From NCBI RefSeq assembly GCF_014077625.1, contig NZ_JACFXU010000018.1, positions 1 through 64,000 of the forward strand: a stretch of 64,000 nucleotides of DNA, given 5' to 3'. The notes beneath the pieces were generated by a model. That model was not told where the DNA came from, did not search any database, and saw nothing but the letters and a program-made list of their open reading frames with translations. The position numbers and the translations under genes are program-made. The stretch is from Sediminihaliea albiluteola (lineage in GTDB: Bacteria > Pseudomonadota > Gammaproteobacteria > Pseudomonadales > Halieaceae). Of the stretch, positions 42,744-51,568 are shown piece by piece; the stretch's first letter is position 1, and each line of letters opens with the position of its first letter.

Positions 42744-43744
42744 CGGTAGTCACGCGTGGGCCGGATGTGCCGGCAGTACTCAGAACGGCTGAGGAGTGTT
42801 TTGCAAACTTAGCCGACTTTCCATTTGCCCCGCACTACCAGCAGGTCAGCTTGGCGGGCGGGCGGCAAACTTTGCGCATGCATTACATTGATGAAGGGCC
42901 GCGTGAGGCGCCGGTGCTTTTGCTGCTGCATGGAGAGCCGAGCTGGAGTTATTTATATCGCAAATTAGTGCCGCTGTTCACTGCCGCGGGCTATCGCGTA
43001 GTGGCGCCGGATTTAATTGGCTTTGGTCGCTCTGACAAGCCCACTCGGTCCTGGGATTATAGTTTTAGCGCACACATTCAGTGGTTGCGTGAGTTAGTGC
43101 TGGGCCTTGATTTACAGCGCATCACTCTGGTCTGTCAGGACTGGGGTGGTCCAGTGAGTCTGGGGGTGCTGGCACAGGAGCCCGAGCGCTTTGCTGCTGT
43201 GGTTGTCGCCAATACCATGTTGCATACCGCCGGCCCCGAGTTAGCCGGACGCACCACTTGGGCGGTTCATGCCAGCGGCGAACAAGACTCTACGGTTAAC
43301 CGCTTGTTACTGGATTGGGCGCGTGCTGGTTTGCGCGAGTCGCACTTTGTTGCCGGTGAATCGCTGCAGCATGCTACTGTGAGTCACTTGCCCGAGTCTG
43401 TCATTGCCGCCTATAACGCGCCCTTTCCCAGTGAGTGGCACAAGGTGGGGATGCGTCAATTTCCGCTGCTGATACCGCTGACTGCTAGCGATCCGGGCGC
43501 GGAAATTAACCGCGCAACATGGGCGGCGCTGGAGAACTTTGAGCGGCCTTTTCTGACTCTGTTTAGCGACAGCGATCCGACCACCGCCGGCTGGGAGGCG
43601 CTATTTCGCGAGCGCGTGCCCGGCGCCAAAAGCCAGCCACATGGACAGCTGCAAGGGGCCGGGCATTTTTGGCAGGAGGATTGTGGCACCGAGGCTGCAG
43701 AGCAAATCCTCGCTTGGCTGCGGCCTTTTAATCCTCCGAGTTGA
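42740..43744 (+). CDS. Haloalkane-dehalogenase-like alpha/beta hydrolase
   Basis: Alpha/beta hydrolase of 334 residues with the marks of haloalkane dehalogenases (DhlA-type subfamily): oxyanion region HGEPSW at 64-69, nucleophile Asp134 in CQDWGG with the halide-binding Trp135, acid Asp277 or Asp279, and His309 in GAGHFWQED. It would hydrolyse a carbon-halogen bond to an alcohol. An epoxide hydrolase would look similar, so dehalogenation is inferred. It is cotranscribed with the amidase through a 4-bp overlap. Confidence 0.78.
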   Translation: MTVVTRGPDVPAVLRTAEECFANLADFPFAPHYQQVSLAGGRQTLRMHYIDEGPREAPVLLLLHGEPSWSYLYRKLVPLFTAAGYRVVAPDLIGFGRSDKPTRSWDYSFSAHIQWLRELVLGLDLQRITLVCQDWGGPVSLGVLAQEPERFAAVVVANTMLHTAGPELAGRTTWAVHASGEQDSTVNRLLLDWARAGLRESHFVAGESLQHATVSHLPESVIAAYNAPFPSEWHKVGMRQFPLLIPLTASDPGAEINRATWAALENFERPFLTLFSDSDPTTAGWEALFRERVPGAKSQPHGQLQGAGHFWQEDCGTEAAEQILAWLRPFNPPS

Positions 43745-43776
43745 CAGTGCTAACACTAGACAGCTGAGGGCCCCCC

Positions 43777-43803
43777 TTGTAATGTTTCTGGCTGCCTTAT
43801 ACT
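43777..43803 (+). promoter_or_regulatory. Candidate promoter before the acyl-CoA dehydrogenases
   Basis: TTGTAA (43777-43782) and TATACT (43798-43803) with a 15-base spacer, which is short. It lies in the 126-bp gap after the dehalogenase-like gene and just before the leader peptide frame. Confidence 0.35.
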
Positions 43804-43820
43804 AATAACAAGGAGCCACT

Positions 43821-43874
43821 ATGCGGAATTTGGTATGCAGTGATACAGCCTTTAACAAGGGGGGAATGCTGTGA
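43821..43874 (+). CDS. Possible 17-residue leader peptide
   Basis: ATG at 43821 with AAGGAG six to eleven bases upstream opens a 17-codon frame (begins MRNLVCSDTAF, ends GML). Its TGA overlaps the GTG start of the acyl-CoA dehydrogenase gene (GTGA), the usual layout of translational coupling. The gene itself has AAGGGGGG just before its GTG. No known family; a regulatory or coupling function is inference. Confidence 0.4.
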   Translation: MRNLVCSDTAFNKGGML

Positions 43875-45073
43875 GTGTGAGCGAGCAGGACCTACAAGAT
43901 TTTCGTCAAGAGGTGTCCGCTTGGATGCGCGATAACAAACCCGCTGATCCCGGCTTTCTGCTGCCTCAATCCTTTATGGAGGTGGGCACTGAGCAGCAGC
44001 TGGACTTTCTGCGCGAGTGGCAACATAAAGTGTGGCAAGCGGGTTACTTGGGCATGGCCTGGCCGAAAGAATACGGCGGCGGCGGTCTGTCGCCGATCTT
44101 TCAGAGCATCGCCGACCAAGAGATGCGCCGTCACGGGGTACCCATTTGCTTCAATGTCATTGGCCTTGGTTGGGCCGGCCCGCTGATTAACGATATCGGC
44201 AGTGATGAGCAAAAGGCCCGTTATTTGAAAGGTATTCTCAGTGCCGAGGATATTTGGTGTCAGGGTTTCTCCGAGCCAGACCACGGCTCCGATCTTGGCA
44301 GCGCTCAGACACGCGCAGTGCGCGAGGCTGATGAGTATGTGATTAATGGCACCAAGATCTGGACCACCATGGGCAACTACGCCCGCTATATGATTTTACT
44401 GGCGCGCACCAATCCTCAAACTGAGCGCAAGTACGACGGCCTGTCGTTTTTCCTTGCTCCGATGGATGTGCCAGGTATCGACGCAGTGCCAATTCGCAAA
44501 GTCACTGGCGAGTACGGTTTTACCGAGACCTTTTTCAAAGATGCACGAATTCCTGCCGAGTCATTGATGGGGGGAGAGGGGCAGGGCTGGAAGATTGCCA
44601 TGAAAACCCTGCAATACGAGCGCGGTGCTGAAGCTGGCGCCGCTGGAGGTTTGGCTTTTGAGCGCATTGTGATCGATGACATGATCGAGCAGTTGCGCGA
44701 TATGAGTCGCGACGGCGCGCCCTTGCTCTCCGATCCTGTTACCCGTGACCATCTAGTGCGCTTGATCATGGAAGAAAAGTCGATTGCATTAGGTGACAAG
44801 CGTGCTGCTATTGCACCGCTAACCACGGACTATCCCTTCTCACTCCAGCTTTCTAGCAAGCTGCGCATCACTGAATACGCTCGGCGTATGCGGCAGTTTG
44901 CTATTGCCCAGCAGGGTGCGGCCGGTAGTTTGTACGTGGGTGATGAGCAGGCTAGGCAGGGCGGCTTTTGGCAGCGGGCCTATTTTAATAGCTTCTCCGC
45001 CACTATTGGCGGCGGCACCAGCCAGGTGCAGGCGAATATTATCGCAGAGCATATTCTCGGTTTGCCGAAGTAG
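43871..45073 (+). CDS. Acyl-CoA dehydrogenase
   Basis: FAD-dependent enzyme that oxidises an acyl-CoA at C2-C3, 400 residues. The N-terminal helical part has GYLGMAWPKEYGG, the middle sheet has CQGFSEPDHGSDL and GTKIWTT, and the C-terminal domain ends near FSATIGGGTSQVQANIIAEHILGLPK. The chain length of the substrate is unknown. GTG start coupled to the upstream leader frame. 9 bp before the second dehydrogenase; such pairs often form heteromers. Confidence 0.93.
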   Translation: MSVSEQDLQDFRQEVSAWMRDNKPADPGFLLPQSFMEVGTEQQLDFLREWQHKVWQAGYLGMAWPKEYGGGGLSPIFQSIADQEMRRHGVPICFNVIGLGWAGPLINDIGSDEQKARYLKGILSAEDIWCQGFSEPDHGSDLGSAQTRAVREADEYVINGTKIWTTMGNYARYMILLARTNPQTERKYDGLSFFLAPMDVPGIDAVPIRKVTGEYGFTETFFKDARIPAESLMGGEGQGWKIAMKTLQYERGAEAGAAGGLAFERIVIDDMIEQLRDMSRDGAPLLSDPVTRDHLVRLIMEEKSIALGDKRAAIAPLTTDYPFSLQLSSKLRITEYARRMRQFAIAQQGAAGSLYVGDEQARQGGFWQRAYFNSFSATIGGGTSQVQANIIAEHILGLPK

Positions 45074-45082
45074 GAGCTAAGG

Positions 45083-46213
45083 ATGTCAGTAATTGCCAAT
45101 ACCAAACTGTCCTTCGATGAAGACCAAGCGATGATTATGGAGGTGGCGCGGGAGTTTTGCCGTAATAAATCAACGATGCAGGCGGTTCGCGGACTGCTCG
45201 ATTCAGCCAGCGGTTTTGACTCCAATGCGTGGCGCGAGCTGGCCGATCTGGGCTGGCTGGGCATTGCTCTACCAGAACAACTTGGCGGTTCGGGCTTGGG
45301 GGTCGCCCACACTGTGGCGATCGTTGAGGCTATGGGGCGCAGCATGTTGAGCGGCCCTTTTGTCACTAGCACTCTGGCCGCCCAATTGGTCCTACGAGCG
45401 GGCTCCAGCGCAGTGGGCGATAGGCTATTGCGCGACGTGATTGCTGGGGTGCCAGCGACGGTGGCGCAGTTGGAGAGTGCCGACTGGGGCTCGGATAGCT
45501 GCGCCTGCTTGATAGATGACAATGGCCAGCTACAGGGCAGCAAGCGCTTTGTCGCTGATGCAGAAGTCGCCGGATGGCTGGTGCTGGTGAGTCGCTACCG
45601 CGGCGCCCCAGCACTGGCCCTGATACAAGCTGAGCAATTGCCCCCTGCCGCCATCAAGACCCATACTTTGGTTGATGAAACAAAGCGCGCTGCGACTATT
45701 GATTTTAGCGGGCTGCAGCTGGCTCCAGAGGCCATTATTAGCACTGAGGGACTCAGCGCAGCCCTGCGAGATTACGCCTTATTGGGCGCTTTACTCAGCG
45801 CAGCAGAGGCAACAGGCAGCGCCGCAGCCTGCTTAGATAGCACAGTGGAATACCTTAAAACGCGCAAGCAATTTGGCAAATTGATCGGCTCTTACCAGGC
45901 GCTCAAGCACCCCTGTGTGGATATCCTCAATGCCATCGATGCCTCGCGTTCTTTTTTGTATCACGCCGCTACTTTATTAGGAGATGAGCCCTTGTCGAGG
46001 GACGCTGAAATTGCCTGTCGCATGGCCAAAGCTCAAGCCAGTGAAACCCTGCTATACGCCAGCGATCGGGCTGTACAGTTCCATGGTGCAATGGGTTTTA
46101 CCTACGATTGTGATGCGCAGCTGTATATCCGGCGGGCTCAGTGGAGCCAGCAGCAATTTGGCGACGCCGCGCATCACCGCAAACGCCTCGCGGCCCTATT
46201 GCTCGATGAGTAA
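45083..46213 (+). CDS. Acyl-CoA dehydrogenase, second subunit
   Basis: A second, more divergent member of 376 residues. N-terminal LGWLGIALPEQLGGSGLG and C-terminal RKQFGKLIGSYQALKHPCVD and HGAMGFTYDCDAQLYIRR place it in the family. The middle domain is degenerate compared with its partner, so it may be the non-catalytic or auxiliary half of a heteromer, as known for paired steroid-type acyl-CoA dehydrogenases. That is inference. Its end overlaps the ABC1 kinase start by 8 bp. Confidence 0.9.
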   Translation: MSVIANTKLSFDEDQAMIMEVAREFCRNKSTMQAVRGLLDSASGFDSNAWRELADLGWLGIALPEQLGGSGLGVAHTVAIVEAMGRSMLSGPFVTSTLAAQLVLRAGSSAVGDRLLRDVIAGVPATVAQLESADWGSDSCACLIDDNGQLQGSKRFVADAEVAGWLVLVSRYRGAPALALIQAEQLPPAAIKTHTLVDETKRAATIDFSGLQLAPEAIISTEGLSAALRDYALLGALLSAAEATGSAAACLDSTVEYLKTRKQFGKLIGSYQALKHPCVDILNAIDASRSFLYHAATLLGDEPLSRDAEIACRMAKAQASETLLYASDRAVQFHGAMGFTYDCDAQLYIRRAQWSQQQFGDAAHHRKRLAALLLDE

Positions 46214-47594
46214 GCGTGGCGGGATTAAAGGCGGCGGCTTTGGTCGCGGCTTGAGTATGTCGCTGGCCGGTTTGCGCGCCGGCGGAGCTTTTGCGCTTGA
46301 TGGCGCTTGGCAGCGACTGCGCGGTGATGATGGCGAGCGGCTCGATTCGCCCTTTGCCCGTCGTGAGGCGCGACGTTTCGTGGCGGAGTTGGGGCGCCTA
46401 AAAGGCACTTACGTCAAAATTGGCCAGATGCTGGCTTTGCTCGGCGAGCACTTTTTGCCGCCAGCCTTGACCGAGGCTTTACACGAGCTTGAAGCGGGCA
46501 CTGAGCCGCTGCCTTGGTCGGAGATTGAGCCGATGTTGCGCGAGGAATTAGGTGCCCACTATCCAGCACTCGATATTGAGCCCCAAGCACTGGCGGCAGC
46601 TTCACTGGCGCAGGTGCACCGCGCCACTATCCGCAGCAGCGGCGAGCAGATTGTACTGAAAGTGCAGTACCCGGGTTTGGCCCGAGTGATAGATGCTGAC
46701 TTTGACGCAGTGGTGCGGATGTTGCTGATGGCGCGTTGGGTGCAGGCCGGGCGCGATCTCGACGACTGGTTAGCCAGTATGCGCGAGCAGCTGCACCATG
46801 AAATCGATTATCAGCGCGAAGCCGATATGATGCAGGAAATGGCGCGGCTCACCGAGGAGATCAACAGCCGGGCCGAGATGGCGGTGCGCTATCGAGTGCC
46901 GCGATTGTATAGCGACTACAGTAGCGGCACAGTATTGGCGATGGAGTATATCGATGGCTGCTTGGTCACCCGCGCTGAGGTCAGTCAGCTGAGCCAAAAG
47001 CGTCGCAATGCCTTGGCTGAAGCGATGCTGGAGTTACTGTTCTACGAGCTCTATGACTGGGGCCTGCTGCAAACTGACCCCAATTTTGGCAATTACCTGA
47101 TACGACTGTCTGAGCAGAATGGCGATGAATTGGTGCTGTTAGATTTTGGCTCAGTTCTCTGCCCGGAACAGGAGTTTTTACTGCATTTGGGCAATGTGAT
47201 CAGTGCCGGCATGGTCGCTGATGAAGAGGCCCTGATCGAGGGCTTAGTGGGCTTGGGCTGTCTGCGCAGTGATAGTAGTGCAGCGGCCCAGCAAAGCTTT
47301 GCAGAGTTTTGTCAGCAGTTGTTAGAGCCCCTGCAAGAGCCGGGCGATTTGCCGCCCCAGTACCTCAATGCCGAGGGCGAGTACCGCTGGGGCCAGTCAC
47401 AGTTGATGCGCCGGGTTGGCAAGCAAGCAGCGGAGTCCGCGGCGATGCGTGACTTCACTACTCCGAGCCGAGACTTTGCGCTCATCGCGCGTAAGTTGAC
47501 CGGCGTGTTCACCTTTATCGCGGTACTCAATGCCGAATTTAACGCCCACGCCGCCGTACAGCGTCATATTGAGAACTGGCTGGCCGCAGAGTGA
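46206..47594 (+). CDS. ABC1/UbiB-family atypical kinase-like protein
   Basis: Atypical protein-kinase-like ATPase of 462 residues. Marks in order: the KxGQ motif (YVKIGQML), [11 protein letters not shown] in place of the glycine loop, VLKVQYPGL with the ATP-binding Lys, the catalytic-loop-like [11 protein letters not shown] and the metal-binding DFGS. UbiB relatives act in ubiquinone synthesis; this one is in a catabolic block, so its role is open. The ATG at 46206 overlaps the dehydrogenase stop. Its 3' end overlaps nagB on the other strand by 56 bp. Confidence 0.88.
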   Translation: MSKRGGIKGGGFGRGLSMSLAGLRAGGAFALDGAWQRLRGDDGERLDSPFARREARRFVAELGRLKGTYVKIGQMLALLGEHFLPPALTEALHELEAGTEPLPWSEIEPMLREELGAHYPALDIEPQALAAASLAQVHRATIRSSGEQIVLKVQYPGLARVIDADFDAVVRMLLMARWVQAGRDLDDWLASMREQLHHEIDYQREADMMQEMARLTEEINSRAEMAVRYRVPRLYSDYSSGTVLAMEYIDGCLVTRAEVSQLSQKRRNALAEAMLELLFYELYDWGLLQTDPNFGNYLIRLSEQNGDELVLLDFGSVLCPEQEFLLHLGNVISAGMVADEEALIEGLVGLGCLRSDSSAAAQQSFAEFCQQLLEPLQEPGDLPPQYLNAEGEYRWGQSQLMRRVGKQAAESAAMRDFTTPSRDFALIARKLTGVFTFIAVLNAEFNAHAAVQRHIENWLAAE

Positions 47595-48324
47595 CAGGCT
47601 GGTTCAGTAAGGCGGCGGCCTGATCAACAATCACAGTGGCCGCGGGGTGGGACTGCAATACGGATGCGGGGCAGTCGACAGACATAGGGCCATCAACCGT
47701 GGCTTGAACAGCCTCGGCTTTGTTGTCACCGGTGGCCAGTAAGATAACTTGGCGGGCGGCCATAATGGTGGCGATTCCCATGGTAATTGATAGCTCCGGC
47801 TGCCGCTGATCTTGGCTAAAAAAGCGCGCGTTGTCGCGCATCGTTTCCGGCGATAGTTTGGCTACTCGGGTGCGAGAGGAGAAGGCTGAGCCCGGCTCAT
47901 TAAAGCCGATATGGCCGTTGCGACCAATGCCCAAGAGCTGCAGGTCAATCCCCCCTGCGGCTTCAATAGCGCGCTCGTACTGGGCACAAGCTGCCTCTGG
48001 ATCTGGCGCGTCGCCGGGGGGCACGTGCGTATTACTCGCCTGAATATCAATGTGATCGAAGAGCTCTTGCTGCATAAAATAACTGTAGCTGTGCGGGTGT
48101 GTCGCAGCGAGCCCTAGATACTCATCGAGGTTAAAACTCTGCGCCTGGTTGAAACTGATCAAGCCGCCGTGCTGGCGTTTGATTAGCTCGCGATACAACT
48201 TCAGGGGTGTAGAGCCCGTGGCCAGACCAAATACCGATGCCGGTTTGTGCTGCAATTGCTGCTGGAATAGTTCTGCTGCGTAGTCGGCAACCTGCGTCGG
48301 AGTATCGAGAATAACGACCTTCAT
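47539..48324 (-). CDS. nagB: Glucosamine-6-phosphate deaminase
   Basis: Converts glucosamine-6-phosphate to fructose-6-phosphate and ammonia. The start [16 protein letters not shown] at 48324 gives 261 residues; an in-frame ATG at 48342 adds six. Motifs: [40 protein letters not shown]. It lies 19 bp after nagA. The last 56 bp overlap the ABC1 kinase gene on the opposite strand, so each 3' end constrains the other. Confidence 0.93.
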   Translation of the reverse strand: MKVVILDTPTQVADYAAELFQQQLQHKPASVFGLATGSTPLKLYRELIKRQHGGLISFNQAQSFNLDEYLGLAATHPHSYSYFMQQELFDHIDIQASNTHVPPGDAPDPEAACAQYERAIEAAGGIDLQLLGIGRNGHIGFNEPGSAFSSRTRVAKLSPETMRDNARFFSQDQRQPELSITMGIATIMAARQVILLATGDNKAEAVQATVDGPMSVDCPASVLQSHPAATVIVDQAAALLNQPVTLRPASSQYDAVRRRGR

Positions 48325-48343
48325 TGCTTGTTCTGAGTCCATG

Positions 48344-49498
48344 TTAGCGTGGAGAATGGATGCTGTGCTCGCCGGCCACCCAGCTTGCCCGTACTTGTCC
48401 GGCGCTGTCTATATGCACTAAGTCAGCACGATAACCCGCTGCAATACGTCCTAGCGAGCCCTCTAGGCCCAGAAAGCTCGCCGGGTAGAGCGAGGCCATG
48501 CGCAGGCACTCGCCCAGAGGCACTTTCAGTGTTTGGTGACAATAATTAACCGCATCGATCATGCCAATGGCACTGCCCGCTAGTGCGCCTGCGGCGTTGA
48601 TCAATTTGCCTCCTTGCAGGCGGATGGTCTCGCCGTAGAGCTCAAAATGATCTTTGCTATCGCCCACCGTGGCCATAGCGTCGGTGACCAGGCAGACTTT
48701 GCCCGGGGGCAGCGTCTTTAGTGCGATGCGCAAGCTGGCAGGGTGCACATGGTGACCATCGGCGATCACGCCGATCCAGCAATCTTCAGCTTCCAGTGCG
48801 GCGCCGATGACGCCCGGCATTCGAGCTGTGAAGCCGCTCATGGCATTAAAGAGGTGGGTGAAGCCCCGCAGGCCTTCTGCCCGTGCCTGTTGAACCTGCT
48901 CGTAACTGGCATCGCTGTGCCCAGCGCAGACCAGTACTCCGGCATCGCGCAAGGCCGCGATGGCGCCACGTGGCATATGTTCTGGTGCTAGGGTTACGAT
49001 GGTGATGAGCTGAGAGCCCAGTTCGGCCAGCCACTTTAGGTCGGCGGGGGAGGGCTCACGGATCATCTCGGCTTGGTGAGTGCCTCGCCGGCTGGGCGCA
49101 AAGAAGGGCCCCTCAAGGTGGATACCCAGCACGCCAGCATTGCCCGCCGCTCGGGCTGCCTGAATTGCGGCGACGGCAGTGCGTTGTTGCTCCACAGTAT
49201 CGCTGATCAAAGTGGGCATCATGGATGTGGTGCCGGTAGCTCGGTGTGCCGCGACCATGCGCTTAATGCCCTCGCGGTCGGCTTGGTTATTGAGTAATAC
49301 GCCGCCGCCACCGTTGACTTGCAGGTCAATAAAGCCGGGCGCAACAAAGCCATCAGCTAAGCTAATGCAGTCTATATCAGCCGGGATTGCGTCATCGGCC
49401 AGCAGCGCAGTAATCGAGTCTTGCTCGATGATTAGTGCGCAGTCATTGTGCCACTGCTGCCCATCAAATAGACGCTTGGCGCGGATCGCGCGCTTCAT
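48344..49498 (-). CDS. nagA: N-acetylglucosamine-6-phosphate deacetylase
   Basis: Removes the acetyl group before NagB, entry to use of chitin- or murein-derived sugar. It has 384 residues in an amidohydrolase TIM barrel. Motifs: [30 protein letters not shown] and [10 protein letters not shown] with the metal-binding His residues, and [10 protein letters not shown] with the catalytic Asp. No transporter, kinase or NagR-type regulator is next to it in the window. Confidence 0.96.
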   Translation of the reverse strand: MKRAIRAKRLFDGQQWHNDCALIIEQDSITALLADDAIPADIDCISLADGFVAPGFIDLQVNGGGGVLLNNQADREGIKRMVAAHRATGTTSMMPTLISDTVEQQRTAVAAIQAARAAGNAGVLGIHLEGPFFAPSRRGTHQAEMIREPSPADLKWLAELGSQLITIVTLAPEHMPRGAIAALRDAGVLVCAGHSDASYEQVQQARAEGLRGFTHLFNAMSGFTARMPGVIGAALEAEDCWIGVIADGHHVHPASLRIALKTLPPGKVCLVTDAMATVGDSKDHFELYGETIRLQGGKLINAAGALAGSAIGMIDAVNYCHQTLKVPLGECLRMASLYPASFLGLEGSLGRIAAGYRADLVHIDSAGQVRASWVAGEHSIHSPR

Positions 49499-49719
49499 AG
49501 AGCTGTAACGACTGGCTGGGGAAGTACTGTTAAAAGTACCGTAATTAGAGTTATTGTAGCTCTCATGTTGCTCTAGTTGCTGCTGAATAATCGCCTAGTT
49601 TAGCCGAAACTGAGCCGCAGGTGATAACCTTGTCCTCAGCGCTGGCCGCGCTGCCATAACCCCCGCTTTTGGCGGATACGATATTTACTATTACGGACTG
49701 CACTACGCAGGGTTTAGCC

Positions 49720-50355
49720 ATGCGCGACGATACTCGCTTGTTTGACACCATTGCCCAGGCACTGCGGGAGCGGGGCTATGCCCTGTGTCCCAATGCCCTG
49801 CCGCCAGAGCTGACTCAGGCTTTGAAGGCGCATTTGAAAGTGATGCAGGATGAGCAGTTCAGCCCTGCTGGGGTGGGCCGTGAAAATAAATATGCCGTGA
49901 GACAATCGATACGCAGCGATGAAATTTGCTGGATCACGGGTGAATCAACTGCTGGTAAAGCATGGCTAGACTGGGCCGAGCTGCTGCGCCGGGATCTCAA
50001 CCGGCAGCTGCTCTTGGGGCTATTTTCCTTTGAATCACACTTTTCTCACTATCGGCCGGGTGATTTCTATCGCAAGCACAGTGATGCCTTTCGGGGGGAG
50101 GCCAATCGGGTGTTATCGCTAGTGGCTTATTTGAACGATAACTGGCAGGACAGTGATGGGGGTGAGTTGAAGTTGTATTTGGACGAAGCCGAGCAAGAGA
50201 GTCTTTTGATACAACCCGAAGCTGGCACGGTAGCGATTTTTCTCAGTGAGGAGTTTCCCCATGAGGTGCTGCCAGCAAAGCGTGACCGCTATGCGATTGC
50301 CGGCTGGTATCGGGTCAACACTTCCCGTGGGGATCGCGTTGATCCACCGCAATAA
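49720..50355 (+). CDS. 2-oxoglutarate/Fe(II) dioxygenase, SM-20/prolyl 4-hydroxylase type
   Basis: Non-haem iron oxygenase of 211 residues. Iron ligands His120 and Asp122 are in FYRKHSDAF and His181 in EFPHEVLPA; the 2-oxoglutarate-binding Arg is 188 or 190 in RDRYAIAGWYR. It would hydroxylate a protein or small molecule; the substrate is unknown. The ATG at 49720 has AGGG nearby; the open frame begins at a TTG 51 bases earlier. Divergent from nagA. Confidence 0.83.
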   Translation: MRDDTRLFDTIAQALRERGYALCPNALPPELTQALKAHLKVMQDEQFSPAGVGRENKYAVRQSIRSDEICWITGESTAGKAWLDWAELLRRDLNRQLLLGLFSFESHFSHYRPGDFYRKHSDAFRGEANRVLSLVAYLNDNWQDSDGGELKLYLDEAEQESLLIQPEAGTVAIFLSEEFPHEVLPAKRDRYAIAGWYRVNTSRGDRVDPPQ

Positions 50356-50385
50356 GCCACCTGTAGCCTCGTATTTGCGCCTTAT

Positions 50386-51375
50386 TTAAGCGCCAAGTGC
50401 TGAGGGCGTGAGGTAAGTGAGAATCAAGTAGCTGCAGTAAGCGCAGAAACTGCTCAGTAGAATGGCCCCTTCCACGCGATTAATCCGTCGCGAGCCGGGC
50501 CGGAAGGAGTAACCGATGACAAACAGCGACACCGTTAGGGCGGTCATCACCATCACATCGCGGCTTAGAATCACCGGCTCCACAGCAAAAGGCTGAATAA
50601 GGCCGGCAATGCCCACCACCGCAAGGGTATTAAACATATTGGAGCCAAGTACGTTGCCCAGTGCCATATCGTGCTCGCCCTTGCGGGCGGCAATGATGGA
50701 GGACATGAGTTCTGGCAGTGAAGTGCCGATGGCAACTACGGTCAGGCCAATAATCAAATCACTCACACCAAAGGCTTGTGCCATATCGATAGCGCCCCAC
50801 ACCAGCAGCCTAGAGCTGGCGATCAGTACCAAAAGGCCCACAATGAGCCATATCCAGGCGCTACGCTGAGACATGACGCGGCTGGGTAAGTCCTGTTCTA
50901 GCTCTTGGCTAAAGCTGTCAGAGGGGCTGCGCATGCCCTGGAAAATAGTCCAGCTCATCAGTGCTGCGAACACTAATAGCAGCACAATCGCGTCAATTCG
51001 AGACAATTCGCCATCTAAAAGCTGGAAAATAGCTAGACCAGTAATTGCTGTTAATACTGGCAGCTCTTTGCGAAGAATATTAGACTGCACCGCGATTGGA
51101 CTAATCAGGGCTGTGAGTCCTAGTACCAGAGCAATATTGGTGATATTGGAACCATAGGCATTACCGAGGGCTAAACCTGGGTTGCCTTGCACCGCGGCGA
51201 TGCCTGAAACCAACATTTCTGGCGCTGATGTGCCAAAACCGAGAATCACCATTCCGATTAGTAGCGGTGGCATGCCATAATAGGCGGCTACCGAAGCGGC
51301 GCTGTCAACAAATTTGTCAGCGCTCCACAGTAGAAGAGCGAGGCCGGCGAGTACTGCTAGTAAGGCTGTTATCAT
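50386..51375 (-). CDS. Calcium/sodium antiporter, YrbG type
   Basis: Inner-membrane cation exchanger of about 329 residues with ten predicted helices. The two inverted alpha repeats show GFGTSAPEMLVS and AIGTSLPELMSS, whose Glu residues bind the cation. The Met at 51375 places the first helix at the N-terminus as in YrbG; the open frame extends 21 codons further to a GTG. It converges on the dioxygenase gene. Confidence 0.88.
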   Translation of the reverse strand: MITALLAVLAGLALLLWSADKFVDSAASVAAYYGMPPLLIGMVILGFGTSAPEMLVSGIAAVQGNPGLALGNAYGSNITNIALVLGLTALISPIAVQSNILRKELPVLTAITGLAIFQLLDGELSRIDAIVLLLVFAALMSWTIFQGMRSPSDSFSQELEQDLPSRVMSQRSAWIWLIVGLLVLIASSRLLVWGAIDMAQAFGVSDLIIGLTVVAIGTSLPELMSSIIAARKGEHDMALGNVLGSNMFNTLAVVGIAGLIQPFAVEPVILSRDVMVMTALTVSLFVIGYSFRPGSRRINRVEGAILLSSFCAYCSYLILTYLTPSALGA

Positions 51376-51568
51376 GCGCGCAATTATAAGTTGCGCGTCG
51401 TCGTTTTGGCTAACGCTTATCGGGCTTTTCTGTGACACCTGTCCCTATCGTCCCTACTTGCGACCTCACTAGGTTTTGAGGAGCGCAGGCGGCGCTGACT
51501 GATAAGGAACCGGCTAACAAGGATCAGCAAATAGAAACCTGCTACACAACCAGCAGTGAGGAGTGCGT

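Noticed and set aside
45984-46205. 74-residue N-terminal extension of the ABC1 kinase-like protein
   Set aside because: It is out of frame within the acyl-CoA dehydrogenase gene; the ATG at 46206 gives a normal family start.
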